A stretch of 64,000 nucleotides of DNA from CAZRSW01 sp964602845 (GTDB lineage: Bacteria > Chloroflexota > Dehalococcoidia > Lucifugimonadales > UBA826): contig CAZRSW010000010.1 in NCBI GenBank assembly GCA_964602845.1, forward strand, positions 1 to 64,000, in the 5' to 3' direction. Position 1 is the stretch's first letter. The number at the start of each line of letters is the position of its first letter. The position numbers and the translations under genes were made by a program. Of the stretch, positions 45,168-54,031 are shown piece by piece. Under the pieces are notes generated by a model. It made no database searches and was not told the DNA's origin. It saw only the letters and a program-made list of their open reading frames with translations.

Positions 45168-46827
45168 GGTGTTGTACCGTAAATGGAGACCGAACCATTT
45201 AACGGATGTCGTTGGCCAGGAACATGTTACTAGGATCCTAGAAGCGGCGATTTCCACCGGACGGATAGCTCATGCCTATCTCTTTTGTGGTCCTCGGGGC
45301 ACCGGTAAGACAAGTACGGCGCGTATTCTTGCGAAGGCACTAAATTGTATGTCGCCTATTGAGGGTGATCCGGATAATGAATGTGCGGTGTGCCTTGCAA
45401 TCAATGAAGGTCGATCATTAGATCTAGTGGAGATCGATGGTGCCAGCAATCGTAGGATCAACGATATTCGGGATTTATCGGAGAAGATCCATTATGGGCC
45501 AACTGAAGGGAAATACAAAGTCTATATCATTGACGAAGTACATATGCTTACAACGGAGGCGTTTAATGCCCTGTTGAAAACTCTGGAAGAGCCCCCTGAT
45601 CATGCAATAATTATACTAGCGACCACGGACATTCATAAGGTGCCCTTGACGATAATATCACGGTGTCAACGCTTTGACTTCCGTCGAATACCCATCGCCG
45701 CAATCAAAGAAAAGTTGACGCGCCTTTGTGTATCAGAGGGTGTCAAGGTTGATCCGGAGGCTTTAGAGTTCATAGCGAGGCGATCTGGAGGTAGTTTGAG
45801 AGATTCGGAGAATCTTTTGGATCAAGCTATTGTTACATTTGAAGAGCCGATAACTTTGAGCGATTTGAATGACCTGTTTAATGTTGTTGATCAATCTTTA
45901 CCATTACAGTTATTGGAATCTATTTCTAAAAAAGACGTGATAAATAGTGTCGAAGTCTTGGGTAGGTTCGTTGAAAACGGTGGCGATATCAGGCAGATGC
46001 ATGGAGCTCTTATTGATCTACTTCGCACTCTGGTGTTGATCAAATCGGATGCAATAAATAGTGATGAGGATGGTGAAGAGGTAGATTCTAGGTTGCGCCT
46101 CATGGCTTCCGGATTCGACCTCGTTGAGGTTTTTGGACTTATGAAGACTTTGGTTAATCTGGAGTTTAACAACTCACTTTATTCGGACATTATTTTAGAA
46201 ATGGCTATTATTGAGACTTGTACCGTTAAAGCTAGTGCGGAATCGTTTGGTTCGAATAAAGCTGAGACACAAACAAGTAAGGTAAAAGATGTAGCACCGG
46301 TGTCACGCCGGGTTGCTGGGCCGCCGGACAGGTTGTCAGTTGCCCCTAGTAATATAACAAGTGCTACTTCTTCCAAAGAACGTGTAAAACAAAAAGTTGA
46401 TAGTGCTGGTGGTATTATCGATCGGGAACCGATTTCTAAGGATGATGCGTCCGTGGAATCGTCCGATCTAGATATACATTGGAATCGATTGCTTCAATCT
46501 CTTCGTCAAACGGGCAACCGGTTTAACATCGGAGCCCTTTTACGTGGGTGTCATGAAAGAAAATTGGAAGAGGATAGGGTGTTTTTCATGTTCCGGTATG
46601 GGTCTCATGTTGAAAGGATGAAAAGTGAATTATCGGACCCAAATGTTAAGAAAGGTCTTGAAGATGCGTTAGAGTCGGTTTTGGGAAAGAAGATGGGCGT
46701 TGAAATTAAATTGGCAGACGATGACTCTGTAAGAAGGTCAAAGCCAGTATCCCAAAGAAGTCATCTTGTCAGAGCGGCACAGGCAATGGGGGCTCGTATA
46801 ATTCAAGAAAAGGAGAAGTCCAGGTGA
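45160..46827 (+). CDS. dnaX: DNA polymerase III subunit gamma/tau
   Basis: A 555-residue clamp-loader ATPase. VLYRKWRP at the N-terminus, Walker A CGPRGTGKTST, a zinc module with three or four cysteines, IIDEVHML and the sensor ISRCQRFDFRR are all present. A Ser/Lys-rich linker (about 370-440) leads to a C-terminal tau-like domain. TTG at 45160 is preferred to TTG at 45154: GGAGG (45146-45150) is 9 nt away from the former. No programmed frameshift slippery site was looked for beyond the linker. Confidence 0.93.
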   Translation: MSEVLYRKWRPNHLTDVVGQEHVTRILEAAISTGRIAHAYLFCGPRGTGKTSTARILAKALNCMSPIEGDPDNECAVCLAINEGRSLDLVEIDGASNRRINDIRDLSEKIHYGPTEGKYKVYIIDEVHMLTTEAFNALLKTLEEPPDHAIIILATTDIHKVPLTIISRCQRFDFRRIPIAAIKEKLTRLCVSEGVKVDPEALEFIARRSGGSLRDSENLLDQAIVTFEEPITLSDLNDLFNVVDQSLPLQLLESISKKDVINSVEVLGRFVENGGDIRQMHGALIDLLRTLVLIKSDAINSDEDGEEVDSRLRLMASGFDLVEVFGLMKTLVNLEFNNSLYSDIILEMAIIETCTVKASAESFGSNKAETQTSKVKDVAPVSRRVAGPPDRLSVAPSNITSATSSKERVKQKVDSAGGIIDREPISKDDASVESSDLDIHWNRLLQSLRQTGNRFNIGALLRGCHERKLEEDRVFFMFRYGSHVERMKSELSDPNVKKGLEDALESVLGKKMGVEIKLADDDSVRRSKPVSQRSHLVRAAQAMGARIIQEKEKSR

Positions 46828-47129
46828 TGAACAAAAATATGTTGAAACAAGCTCAGCAACTCCAGAAGCAGATGGCTAAAGTGCAAGATGAAATAGAAAC
46901 CACTACGGTGGAGGCATCCTCCGGGGGGGGCGCAGTGAAAGTTGTTGTATTAGGTAAGATGGTTGTTCAATCTATACATATAGAGGCCGCCGCAGTGGAT
47001 CCAGAAGATGTCGAATTATTAGAGGAAATGGTGTTGACTGCGATAAATGATGGCCTAAGTAAAGCTCAAGAACTGGCATCTTCTAAGATGAATGCCCTAA
47101 CGGGCGGCTTAAATTTACCTGGGTTTTAG
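46824..47129 (+). CDS. ybaB: YbaB/EbfC nucleoid-associated protein
   Basis: A 101-residue DNA-binding dimer with the typical QQLQKQMAKVQDEI helix and VEASSGGGAVKV strand. AAGGAG lies 8 nt before GTG 46824, which overlaps the dnaX stop. The dnaX-ybaB-recR order is conserved across many bacteria. Confidence 0.92.
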   Translation: MMNKNMLKQAQQLQKQMAKVQDEIETTTVEASSGGGAVKVVVLGKMVVQSIHIEAAAVDPEDVELLEEMVLTAINDGLSKAQELASSKMNALTGGLNLPGF

Positions 47130-47187
47130 AGTAGAACCACTGAAATTTCGAAATGCTGATGTTAAAGAGTAGGAGTGGCTTTGTACG

Positions 47188-47799
47188 GTGTCTTTAGAAA
47201 ATGCTTCAGAAACCCCTCAAGTAAAAAGGTTAGTTGAGGAATTTAGTCGACTCCCTGGAATAGGTCCAAAAACAGCACAGAGGTTGACGTATTATCTGAT
47301 CCGATCGTCTGTGGAGCAATCAGAAAGTTTGGCTTCCGCTGTTTTATCAATCAAGAAATCAATTGTTCTTTGCACTGTATGTTTCCACATCACTGAGAAA
47401 GATCCTTGTGGGATATGTGCAGAAGAAACCAGAGATTCTGGTCGTATATGCGTTGTTGAGGAACCACTAGATGTTATCGCATTGGAGAGGACTGGGAGTT
47501 TCGACGGTTTATACCATGTTTTGCATGGGGCGATTTCTCCGATTAATGGGATTGGGCCGGCTGATTTGCAGATAAATTCACTAATTGAACGGTTAACGGA
47601 TGGTTCTGTGAAGGAGGTGATCCTTGCGACCAACCCAAATTTAGAGGGTGAAGCAACATCCATGTATATCAACAACTTAATTTCTGGGATGGATATACTA
47701 GTCACTCGTCCAGCAAGAGGCCTGCCAGTGGGAGGTGATTTGGAATATGCGGACGAAGCTACGCTTGGGAGAGCCCTAGAAGGCCGACAGACCTTTTGA
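47188..47799 (+). CDS. recR: Recombination mediator RecR
   Basis: A 203-residue RecR with helix-hairpin-helix LPGIGPKTAQRLTYYLI, a four-Cys zinc finger (CTVC...CGIC), and a Toprim domain (ICVVEEPLDVIALERTG). It acts with RecO to load RecA at gaps. GTG at 47188 is used. Confidence 0.94.
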   Translation: MSLENASETPQVKRLVEEFSRLPGIGPKTAQRLTYYLIRSSVEQSESLASAVLSIKKSIVLCTVCFHITEKDPCGICAEETRDSGRICVVEEPLDVIALERTGSFDGLYHVLHGAISPINGIGPADLQINSLIERLTDGSVKEVILATNPNLEGEATSMYINNLISGMDILVTRPARGLPVGGDLEYADEATLGRALEGRQTF

Positions 47800-47842
47800 A
47801 TCAGAAATGAATGAGGTTATATATTTAACCGATGCCTACACT

Positions 47843-48610
47843 ATGAATAACAGAAATTATCAAACTAAAGCGATAGTGCTGAAACAGCGCCCTATGGGAG
47901 AGGCTAATCGGTTGCTTACTCTTTACACGGAAACTTCCGGAAAAATTTCCGCGATAGCACGAGGTTCCCGGAAGCCTGGCAGTAAACTTGGAGGTAATCT
48001 TGAATTGCTTAACTTGGTAGAAGTTTCTCTTGGACGAGGCAGGAATCTTGACCATATCAACGAGTGCTCCGTAATTGACAGGTATAGGTATGTGAGGGAG
48101 GATCTGGCCAAGATTGCTCATGGGCTTTATCTGGCGGAATTGTGTGAGGTATTTGGTGAAGAGAGGTCTTCAAATCCGGGGTTATTTAGATTGCTAAAGG
48201 ACACGTTGGTTCGTTTAAATGGGGAGAATTTTTCGGATCTAGTTTTGCGAGAGTTTGAGATGCGATTATTACTTCATTGCGGATTTTATCCGGAGTTAAA
48301 CGAATGTGTCGAATGTAGGGATAAATTACAGCCAAAGATGTGTGCATTCGTCCCGTCGTTTGGTGGTGCTATATGCTCTGGTTGCGAGAGTGAGATTGGA
48401 GAATTTAAGGTAAAACTTTCCGTTCCAGGTATGAAGTTGCTGAGACATGTCCAAAGAAGTAATGGTAGTCAAAGTGAGGTCGGTGTAATACGGGTGCCAC
48501 AGGAAGTTTCGAATGAAATTCAGAATGTGTTGAAGACGTATTTGGAATTCATAATGGAGAAAAAGATAAAATCGGCAACATTCTTAGACTTGGTGTCTAA
48601 TGGGAACTAG
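47843..48610 (+). CDS. recO: DNA repair protein RecO
   Basis: A 255-residue RecO. The N-terminal OB fold starts YQTKAIVLKQRPMGEANRLL, and the C-terminal zinc finger uses CVEC and CSGC. ATG at 47843 is preferred over 47807 because RecO proteins normally begin within a few residues of YQTKAI. Following recR directly, it completes a recombination-repair pair. Confidence 0.9.
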   Translation: MNNRNYQTKAIVLKQRPMGEANRLLTLYTETSGKISAIARGSRKPGSKLGGNLELLNLVEVSLGRGRNLDHINECSVIDRYRYVREDLAKIAHGLYLAELCEVFGEERSSNPGLFRLLKDTLVRLNGENFSDLVLREFEMRLLLHCGFYPELNECVECRDKLQPKMCAFVPSFGGAICSGCESEIGEFKVKLSVPGMKLLRHVQRSNGSQSEVGVIRVPQEVSNEIQNVLKTYLEFIMEKKIKSATFLDLVSNGN

Positions 48611-48694
48611 GTCGCCATAACTAAAATCCAGTTCCCTCGTCCAAAATCTATGATGCAGGTTCAAGGTGCCTAGAGACATATTAGAGCATGGGAT

Positions 48695-48724
48695 TTGTTG
48701 CTTTTTTACTTAGAACGTTAGAAT
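48695..48724 (+). promoter_or_regulatory. Promoter of tRNA-Arg
   Basis: TTGTTG (48695-48700) and TAGAAT (48719-48724) with an 18-nt spacer stand about 30 nt before the tRNA-Arg gene. Confidence 0.4.
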
Positions 48725-48752
48725 AGAATGGCGATTTGGTACTAACATGATT

Positions 48753-48828
48753 GCCCCTATAGCTCAGGAGGATAGAGCACCGGTTTCCTAAACCGGGTGC
48801 ACAGGTTCGAGTCCTGTTAGGGGCACCA
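48753..48828 (+). tRNA. tRNA-Arg (anticodon CCT)
   Basis: Full cloverleaf: acceptor GCCCCTA/TAGGGGC, D stem GCTC/GAGC, anticodon stem CCGGT/ACCGG with loop TTCCTAA (anticodon CCT, codon AGG), T stem ACAGG/CCTGT with loop TTCGAGT, and encoded CCA at 48826-48828. Its anticodon-to-3'-end half recurs in degraded form at 51127-51171. Confidence 0.95.
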
Positions 48829-48930
48829 CTCTTTTTATGCACGGAATCACCCTGTTTACCGAATAGCCTTATCCGAGGAAAATAAATTTCTAAGTGCGGT
48901 GAATCTGATATAGGAATTGGGAGCAAAGCC

Positions 48931-49623
48931 ATGATACACAAAGACTTTAATTGCGAAATATATTTTATTCGGCACGGGGAATCGGAATCGAACGCTACCC
49001 CTGGCCTTGCAGCCGGTATTAATTTTGATGCACCACTGACTAAACTAGGACATGAGCAAGCAAAATTATTAGGGAAAAGATTTAAGAATGAAAAGATTGA
49101 TTTTGACAAGGTGTTTAGCTCAACTTTGACTAGAGCTGTTCAAACAACGGAAAACATTTTTATGGGTATGGATAATCCAACGAATAGGTTTCAGAAGGTT
49201 CCAGCGATAATAGAACAACAAATTCCCGGGTGGCGTGGTGTTCCAACTGAGGAAGCTTATACCAACGATACAATGACTTACATCATGGAAAAAGGTAAGG
49301 ATTTTGTAGGTCCGGATGGGGAAAGCATAAGAGAAGTACAAAAACGAGCGACGAATTGGCTTGAAGATGAACTGATTTATAATCGAAAACTCTGTAGCAG
49401 CCCTCAATCATTGAAGGTAGCGATCATAGGTCACGGGAATACTATGAGGTCGATATTTCATTATATTATGGGTTTTGACCAAAGGTTGATATATAAAATC
49501 GGTGTAGATAACACCTCGATTTCTAGATTTATATTCAACAGTCAGGGATGGTCTGTTGTTTGTTTAAATGATAACTCGCATTTAAAAACAAACCCTTCCG
49601 GAACGTTTGAAACTAGAAGCTGA
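48931..49623 (+). CDS. Histidine phosphatase (phosphoglycerate mutase-like)
   Basis: A 230-residue phosphohistidine phosphatase. The catalytic histidine lies in FIRHGESESN near residue 15, the second Arg in the SSTLTRAVQTTE segment and the second His in IIGHGNTMR near residue 170. A broad-specificity phosphatase is as likely as a mutase. Its codons look more AT-rich than those of the dnaX-recO genes. It is the first gene after tRNA-Arg, inside the first half of the duplicated region. Confidence 0.85.
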   Translation: MIHKDFNCEIYFIRHGESESNATPGLAAGINFDAPLTKLGHEQAKLLGKRFKNEKIDFDKVFSSTLTRAVQTTENIFMGMDNPTNRFQKVPAIIEQQIPGWRGVPTEEAYTNDTMTYIMEKGKDFVGPDGESIREVQKRATNWLEDELIYNRKLCSSPQSLKVAIIGHGNTMRSIFHYIMGFDQRLIYKIGVDNTSISRFIFNSQGWSVVCLNDNSHLKTNPSGTFETRS

Positions 49624-49670
49624 ATGTCCATCCTTATAATCAAATATTTTTTAGAATAAGGAAGTCAAAC

Positions 49671-51014
49671 ATGAAGATCCAAAATACAGGTTTAAAAGTA
49701 AATAGTATAGAAATTACCGATCTGAGAGTCCCCACTTCGGATACTTTGTTAGGGTCAGATCCATTTCATAAAAAAATAAATTACTCCTGCGTATACACTC
49801 AAATAAAACTCACTAATGGTACGGAAGGTAATTCTGTCTGTTTTACAGCGGGAGCAGGCAATGACTGGATTGCTTATGGAGTTAAAGATATAGCTAAGTT
49901 ATTGGAAAGTTATTCTTTCGATGAGTTTATCCACAATCCAGGATCAATTTATAAATTCATCAATGATCATCATCAATTAAGGTGGTTGGCAGATGGAGTT
50001 AACAGAATGGCCATGGGGTGCATTATTAACTCCTTGTGGGATGCTTGGGCAAAAATTGAAGAAAAGCCAATGTGGAAACTGTTGGTTGATCTAGAGCCTG
50101 AAAAAGTTATTGATTCTATAGACTGGAGGTATCTAGAAGATGCTTTGTCTAAGAGTGAAGCAATAGAAATTTTAAAGGAACGCGAAGCAGATCATGAAGA
50201 TCTAGAGCTTGCATTGAAAAATAAAGGTCCAAAGGCCTATTCTACGGCTGGTTGGATAGGTCTTACAGATGAAGAAATTATTAAAACAGTGAAGGAAATG
50301 CAATCAAATGGTTTTGATTGCTTCAAGATGAAGGTTGGGCAGAGCCTTGAAGATGACAAGGAAAGATTGAGGTTTATAAGGGAAGTAATCGGAAGTGATT
50401 CCAAATTGATGTTGGATTGTAACCAAGTATGGGGAGTGAACGAGGCTATAGACTATATGGATGAGCTCGCTGAATTCAATCCTCTCTGGATAGAAGAGCC
50501 AACCGCAAGAGATGATGTTCAGGGTCATTTAAAAATAGCAAAGTCTCTAGAAAGTCTTAATATCAAGGTAGCAACAGGGGAACAAGTTCCTTCGCCAGTC
50601 ATTTTTAAACAATTACTCCGCTCTGGAGCTATAGGTTATTGTCAGATTGATGCTAGTCGTCTTGGGGGGGTTAATGATGTGATGGCGGTAATTTTATTAG
50701 CCAAAAAATACAAGATTCCTGTCTGTCCACATGGAGGTGGAATTGGTCTTTGCAATATGATTGTTCATTATGCAATCTGGGATCAAATAAAAGTTGCAAG
50801 TCATTCGAATGATCAAGTTGTGGAATATTTAGAGTTTTTACAGGATGAGGTCTTTAAGTTTCCCGTGCGTGTAAAGGATGGTAACTATGTAACTCCAGAA
50901 GTGCCTGGGTGGGGTTTGGAGATGCAAGAAGAATTTTTTGATTCCCACATTTATCCTACCGGAACAATATGGAAAGAAAGGGTGGAATCCGGAAGCATAA
51001 CTTTTCTTCCATAA
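49671..51014 (+). CDS. L-fuconate dehydratase-like enolase superfamily enzyme
   Basis: A 447-residue enolase-superfamily acid-sugar dehydratase. Metal and catalytic residues are visible: Lys in FKMKVGQ, Asp in LMLDCNQVW, Glu in LWIEEPTA, Glu in ATGEQV, and His in CPHGGGIGLCN. The long N-terminal domain and the PHGGGxGLC ending match L-fuconate dehydratase and human ENOSF1. The product would be 2-keto-3-deoxy-L-fuconate. A decayed copy of its 3' end lies at 52602-52688. Confidence 0.88.
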   Translation: MKIQNTGLKVNSIEITDLRVPTSDTLLGSDPFHKKINYSCVYTQIKLTNGTEGNSVCFTAGAGNDWIAYGVKDIAKLLESYSFDEFIHNPGSIYKFINDHHQLRWLADGVNRMAMGCIINSLWDAWAKIEEKPMWKLLVDLEPEKVIDSIDWRYLEDALSKSEAIEILKEREADHEDLELALKNKGPKAYSTAGWIGLTDEEIIKTVKEMQSNGFDCFKMKVGQSLEDDKERLRFIREVIGSDSKLMLDCNQVWGVNEAIDYMDELAEFNPLWIEEPTARDDVQGHLKIAKSLESLNIKVATGEQVPSPVIFKQLLRSGAIGYCQIDASRLGGVNDVMAVILLAKKYKIPVCPHGGGIGLCNMIVHYAIWDQIKVASHSNDQVVEYLEFLQDEVFKFPVRVKDGNYVTPEVPGWGLEMQEEFFDSHIYPTGTIWKERVESGSITFLP

Positions 51015-51126
51015 TAGTAAATATAGATAGAAATCGGTTTGGGCTCATCAGAATTAGAGGACATAGCAATGAACTCAACGGTTAATAGATGAAAGATATT
51101 GATTTTGATCAGTGGCTAGAGGCCTA
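51015..51126 (+). repeat. Degenerate copy of the apt upstream region and apt 5' end
   Basis: The stretch after the dehydratase stop matches 52689-52800 in the same order: a TAATAGTA-type start, TAGATAGAAA, TTGGGCTCA, then 27 identical bases from ATG (51089-51115 against 52763-52789), the first nine codons of apt. The match continues to GCCTAT and stops where tRNA-Arg sequence begins. It is a fragment of an apt gene, not a functional one. Confidence 0.75.
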
Positions 51127-51171
51127 TTTCCTAAACCGGGTGCGCAGGTTCGAGTCCTAATAGGAGCACCA
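51127..51171 (+). pseudogene. tRNA-Arg 3'-half fragment
   Basis: Forty-three of 47 bases (51127-51173) match tRNA-Arg(CCT) 48784-48830, from the anticodon loop through the CCA and two bases beyond. The 5' half (acceptor, D arm) is replaced by apt 5' sequence. Changes in the T stem and acceptor mean it cannot fold as a tRNA. Confidence 0.85.
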
Positions 51172-51290
51172 CTGCCTCTCAGCATGAATACGGGTGACGA
51201 TGTTGTTTAAATGATCAATTCAGGGTGCTTCTTTTAGGGTTTGATAGCAGTCCAAGTAATTAATGGTTCTTCAAGGAAGCAGAGGTCTCG

Positions 51291-51776
51291 TTATCCTTGT
51301 TTTTCTAATACTACCGAATTTTCCATTTGCTTTAGGGGGACTTGCCAATATCTTTGCAACAATCGATTCGTTTGTTTCTTTGTATGGCGTACAAAATCAT
51401 TTTTCATATAGAACGTAACTGCCCATGTCGCATCTTGCCATGTGCCAACAAGCAACCTAGAGTTCCTATTCATTTTAAATAAATGTTGTAACAACGCTTT
51501 TCCTATACCTATTCCTTGGTAATTAGACAGTGTATAAGCATGCCTTATTAAAGTGACATCTTCTACTTCTTGGAATCCCATTACCCCGACTAGTATATTG
51601 TCTTTATCGTAGCCGAATATACGAACCCCATTGTCAAATTCATGAATCATCTCTTGCTCTCGCATGTATGGTTCTTTCCAGCAACTGTCCGGGATGACCC
51701 CTTTATATTTTGAAGCAGCATTGTTAATCACGTAGATGATTTGATGAATGTCTTCTTTTGTATATTCAGATATCAT
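51291..51776 (-). CDS. GNAT family N-acetyltransferase
   Basis: A 161-residue GNAT protein. The acetyl-CoA pyrophosphate loop is YQGIGIGKALL near residue 97, followed by RLLVGTW and the FYMKNDF motif-B segment. ATG at 51776 is chosen over TTG at 51833, which would add 19 residues of low-complexity Asn/Ser sequence. The substrate is unknown. It lies in the second half of the duplicated region. Confidence 0.8.
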   Translation of the reverse strand: MISEYTKEDIHQIIYVINNAASKYKGVIPDSCWKEPYMREQEMIHEFDNGVRIFGYDKDNILVGVMGFQEVEDVTLIRHAYTLSNYQGIGIGKALLQHLFKMNRNSRLLVGTWQDATWAVTFYMKNDFVRHTKKQTNRLLQRYWQVPLKQMENSVVLEKQG

Positions 51777-52086
51777 GAAAACTAAGTATAGGTTTTGAGA
51801 ATTGATTTTTCCATTAGAATTACTATTTGACAACCAATCGCATCACAAAATAAATGTGATGAATACCCGAGGGCTTGTTGGAGAACAAATTGTGGGAAGG
51901 GAAACCATTTAGATAGCCCTCCAAGCAACGATTCGGAGGATTATTCGTTTCAGGTGAAATCAACCATGCTGCATCTAAAGCTTGTGCTAGTACACCCAAG
52001 ACTAATCGTTCTAGCTCAGGTGAGGAACGAGTGGTGTAGGGTTTTGTTAGAATACTAGCCTATCTATAAGTTTTGAGGAGGTAAAA

Positions 52087-52455
52087 ATGGCAGGAATAAA
52101 TAGCAACGACTTTTCGTCCCCTGACGAAGTGATGGCATTTGATAAGGCAGAGATGAAGGTGGCTAATCTGGCTAATATCAAAGTTGCTCGTGGTGTAATA
52201 CAGCCAGGATGGAGTTGGTCTAGTTGTATGAAACCTGTGGTTGGCACTGAAAGTTGTGCGACTAGACACGTTGGTGTTGTTTTTAGCGGCTGCATGGTTG
52301 CTACTCACGACGACGGTACAGAAATGAAGCTGTGTGAAGGGGACGCCTATGTAATAGAACCCGGGCATGATGCACGAGTTGAAGGAGACGAGGCTGTAAT
52401 TATCTACGAGTTTAATACTGGGGCGATCGAACACTTTGCTGAATACTCCGAATAA
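52087..52455 (+). CDS. Cupin domain protein
   Basis: A 122-residue single-domain cupin. VQPGWSWS-like entry (IQPGWSWSS), a HVGVVFSG strand and GDAYVIEPGHDARVEGDEAV form the two cupin motifs, with histidines at about 61 and 95 as metal ligands. GAGGAGG lies 7 nt before the ATG. Function unknown. Confidence 0.78.
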   Translation: MAGINSNDFSSPDEVMAFDKAEMKVANLANIKVARGVIQPGWSWSSCMKPVVGTESCATRHVGVVFSGCMVATHDDGTEMKLCEGDAYVIEPGHDARVEGDEAVIIYEFNTGAIEHFAEYSE

Positions 52456-52762
52456 ATATATGAGATTGAAGTGCCTAAGATATAGGGAGCAAATTTGAAG
52501 GCTATTCCATTTTTATATTCCTTATCCAAAGGAGGTTCCTATGCGTGTACAGAATGACAAATATGCGACACTATGATCACAGAGAAAGCGTTTGTGCGAT
52601 GAATGAGGAGTTTTGTGTCCCCATATTTATCCTAGAGCAAGAGTATGAAAAAACAGTGGAGCCTATAACCATAACTTTTCCATCCTAATAGTAGATATAA
52701 ATAGAAACATGTTTGGTCACCTCCGGATTAAAGGTGACGACAATTAATTGACGGGTTAACGG
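52456..52762 (+). other. Intergenic region with remnants before apt
   Basis: This 307-nt gap holds a strong ribosome site AAAGGAGG followed by an 11-codon ATG frame (52541-52576) that ends at once, the decayed dehydratase 3' end at 52602-52688, and the apt leader. Taken together it looks like the debris of a larger gene lost from the second duplicate. Confidence 0.5.
52602..52688 (+). pseudogene. 3' remnant of an enolase-superfamily dehydratase gene
   Basis: About 87 nt align with the last 29 codons of the L-fuconate-dehydratase-like gene: GAGGAGTTTT, then a HIYP-coding stretch in a shifted frame, then KTVEPITITFP and a stop, compared with RVESGSITFLP in the intact gene. A single-base deletion and further shifts break the frame. 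No upstream part of the gene remains. Confidence 0.6.
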
Positions 52763-53284
52763 ATGAAAGATATTGATTTTGATCAGTGGATAGGAGCCTA
52801 TCCTGATTTTCCTAAACCAGGAATCTTATTTAGAGACATAAGCCCTTTGTTGGCAAGTCCAGTAGGTATGAAGCTGGCGAAAGAAAAATTATGTGAAGTA
52901 ATTCTGTCATGGGACGTTGACTTGATAGCTGGAATAGATGCGAGAGGATTTTTGTTTTCCACTCTAATTGCGGATCAACTTGGGCTTGGCTCTTTAATGA
53001 TCAGAAAGCGAGGTAAGCTTCCGGGTGAATTAATTGACCAACACTATGAGCTCGAATATGGAAAAACCGAACTTGCGATGCAGAAAACCCAGGATCTAAG
53101 GGAGGGGCGCATCGTCATAGTTGATGATCTTCTGGCAACAGGAGGAACTATCAAGTGTGCTAAAGATTTAATAGAATCGCAAGGGGCCCGAGTCGTCGGA
53201 TGTGCCTTCATTGTCGAACTTCTTTCGTTGGATGGTAATAAACAAATTGATTGTCCTGTATTTAGTCTGAAAAAGTATGACTAG
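52763..53284 (+). CDS. apt: Adenine phosphoribosyltransferase
   Basis: A 173-residue salvage enzyme that makes AMP from adenine and PRPP. The PRPP motif is IVIVDDLLATGGT near residues 116-128, YPDFPKPGILFRDI is the typical N-terminus, and GIDARGFLF and RKRGKLPG are present. The stop overlaps the next gene by 8 nt, coupling it to a nucleosidase that can release adenine. Codons 16-19 contain the 11-bp stretch shared with tRNA-Arg. Confidence 0.93.
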   Translation: MKDIDFDQWIGAYPDFPKPGILFRDISPLLASPVGMKLAKEKLCEVILSWDVDLIAGIDARGFLFSTLIADQLGLGSLMIRKRGKLPGELIDQHYELEYGKTELAMQKTQDLREGRIVIVDDLLATGGTIKCAKDLIESQGARVVGCAFIVELLSLDGNKQIDCPVFSLKKYD

Positions 53285-53831
53285 TTTTTCAAAAAACAAT
53301 ACTTTAGTAGTTGTTGCTCTCGAAGATGAGTTGCCAAGAAAATTGGTAAAAGATTGGAGAGTAATATACACGGGTATAGGGAAAGTAAATGCGGTGATTG
53401 AAACTAGCATCGCTGTAGAAGTACAAAAGCCAGATTTCATTGTAAATTTTGGTACTGCTGGCTCTTCTAACGAAAATATAACAGGACTGCATGAAGTAAC
53501 TCTTTTTAAGCAAAGGGATATGGACCTTTCACCGCTGGGCTTTGATAAAGGCATAACTCCATTGGATGAAATAGCTGATATCAGCTTAGGAAGAGAAGGA
53601 CTGAGTTGTGGTACGGGAGACAACTTTGTTGATGGAGATCAAGAGGTTGTAACTGACCTTTATGATATGGAGGCATACGCCCTAGCAAAATTCTGTTTAA
53701 AAAAACATATTAATTTCTATTGTTTTAAATTTGTATCGGATCAAGCTAACGAAGACGCCCCCAAAGACTGGAAGGACTCGGTTTCATCCGGGGCGGACGT
53801 TTTCATTGAATCTGTCCTTTTGAATGGTTGA
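53277..53831 (+). CDS. Nucleosidase (MTA/SAH nucleosidase-like)
   Basis: A 184-residue nucleoside phosphorylase-fold protein, shorter than typical MTA/SAH nucleosidase (about 230). GIGKVNAV, VNFGTAGS, GTGDNFV and DMEAYALA (catalytic Asp or Glu region) are present. It probably hydrolyses 5'-methylthioadenosine or S-adenosylhomocysteine to adenine, which Apt then salvages; overlap with apt supports this. Confidence 0.85.
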   Translation: MTSFSKNNTLVVVALEDELPRKLVKDWRVIYTGIGKVNAVIETSIAVEVQKPDFIVNFGTAGSSNENITGLHEVTLFKQRDMDLSPLGFDKGITPLDEIADISLGREGLSCGTGDNFVDGDQEVVTDLYDMEAYALAKFCLKKHINFYCFKFVSDQANEDAPKDWKDSVSSGADVFIESVLLNG

Positions 53832-54031
53832 TGAATCCGAATCAAAAGTATGAGAAGTTCACTATGAGCTATTTAATCTAACGTGGCACAACGAAATATG
53901 ACCACAGGTAGGTTTGGTGCAATTACCAGACCACGTGCCGAGGGTCGAGATATTTTAGCAGTACTAATTTCTTCTGATTAAAATATCAATGTGATATAAG
54001 TCCGGATGTTATGGGATCGTAAGCGACATAC

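Noticed and set aside
48753..51173. Integrative element bounded by tRNA-Arg and its 3' repeat
   Set aside because: The repeat looks like attL/attR, but there is no integrase and the left flank of the second copy is apt sequence; duplication at an 11-bp match explains it better.
51817..52059. Minus-strand open frame of about 70 codons between the GNAT and cupin genes
   Set aside because: It has no ATG, GTG or TTG in a sensible place and no recognisable motif; likely chance, or too decayed to name.
53949..53987. 9-bp inverted repeat GATATTTTA/TAAAATATC between the convergent nucleosidase and metA genes
   Set aside because: Pure AT stem with a 21-nt loop and no T run; weak as a terminator and common in AT-rich spacers.
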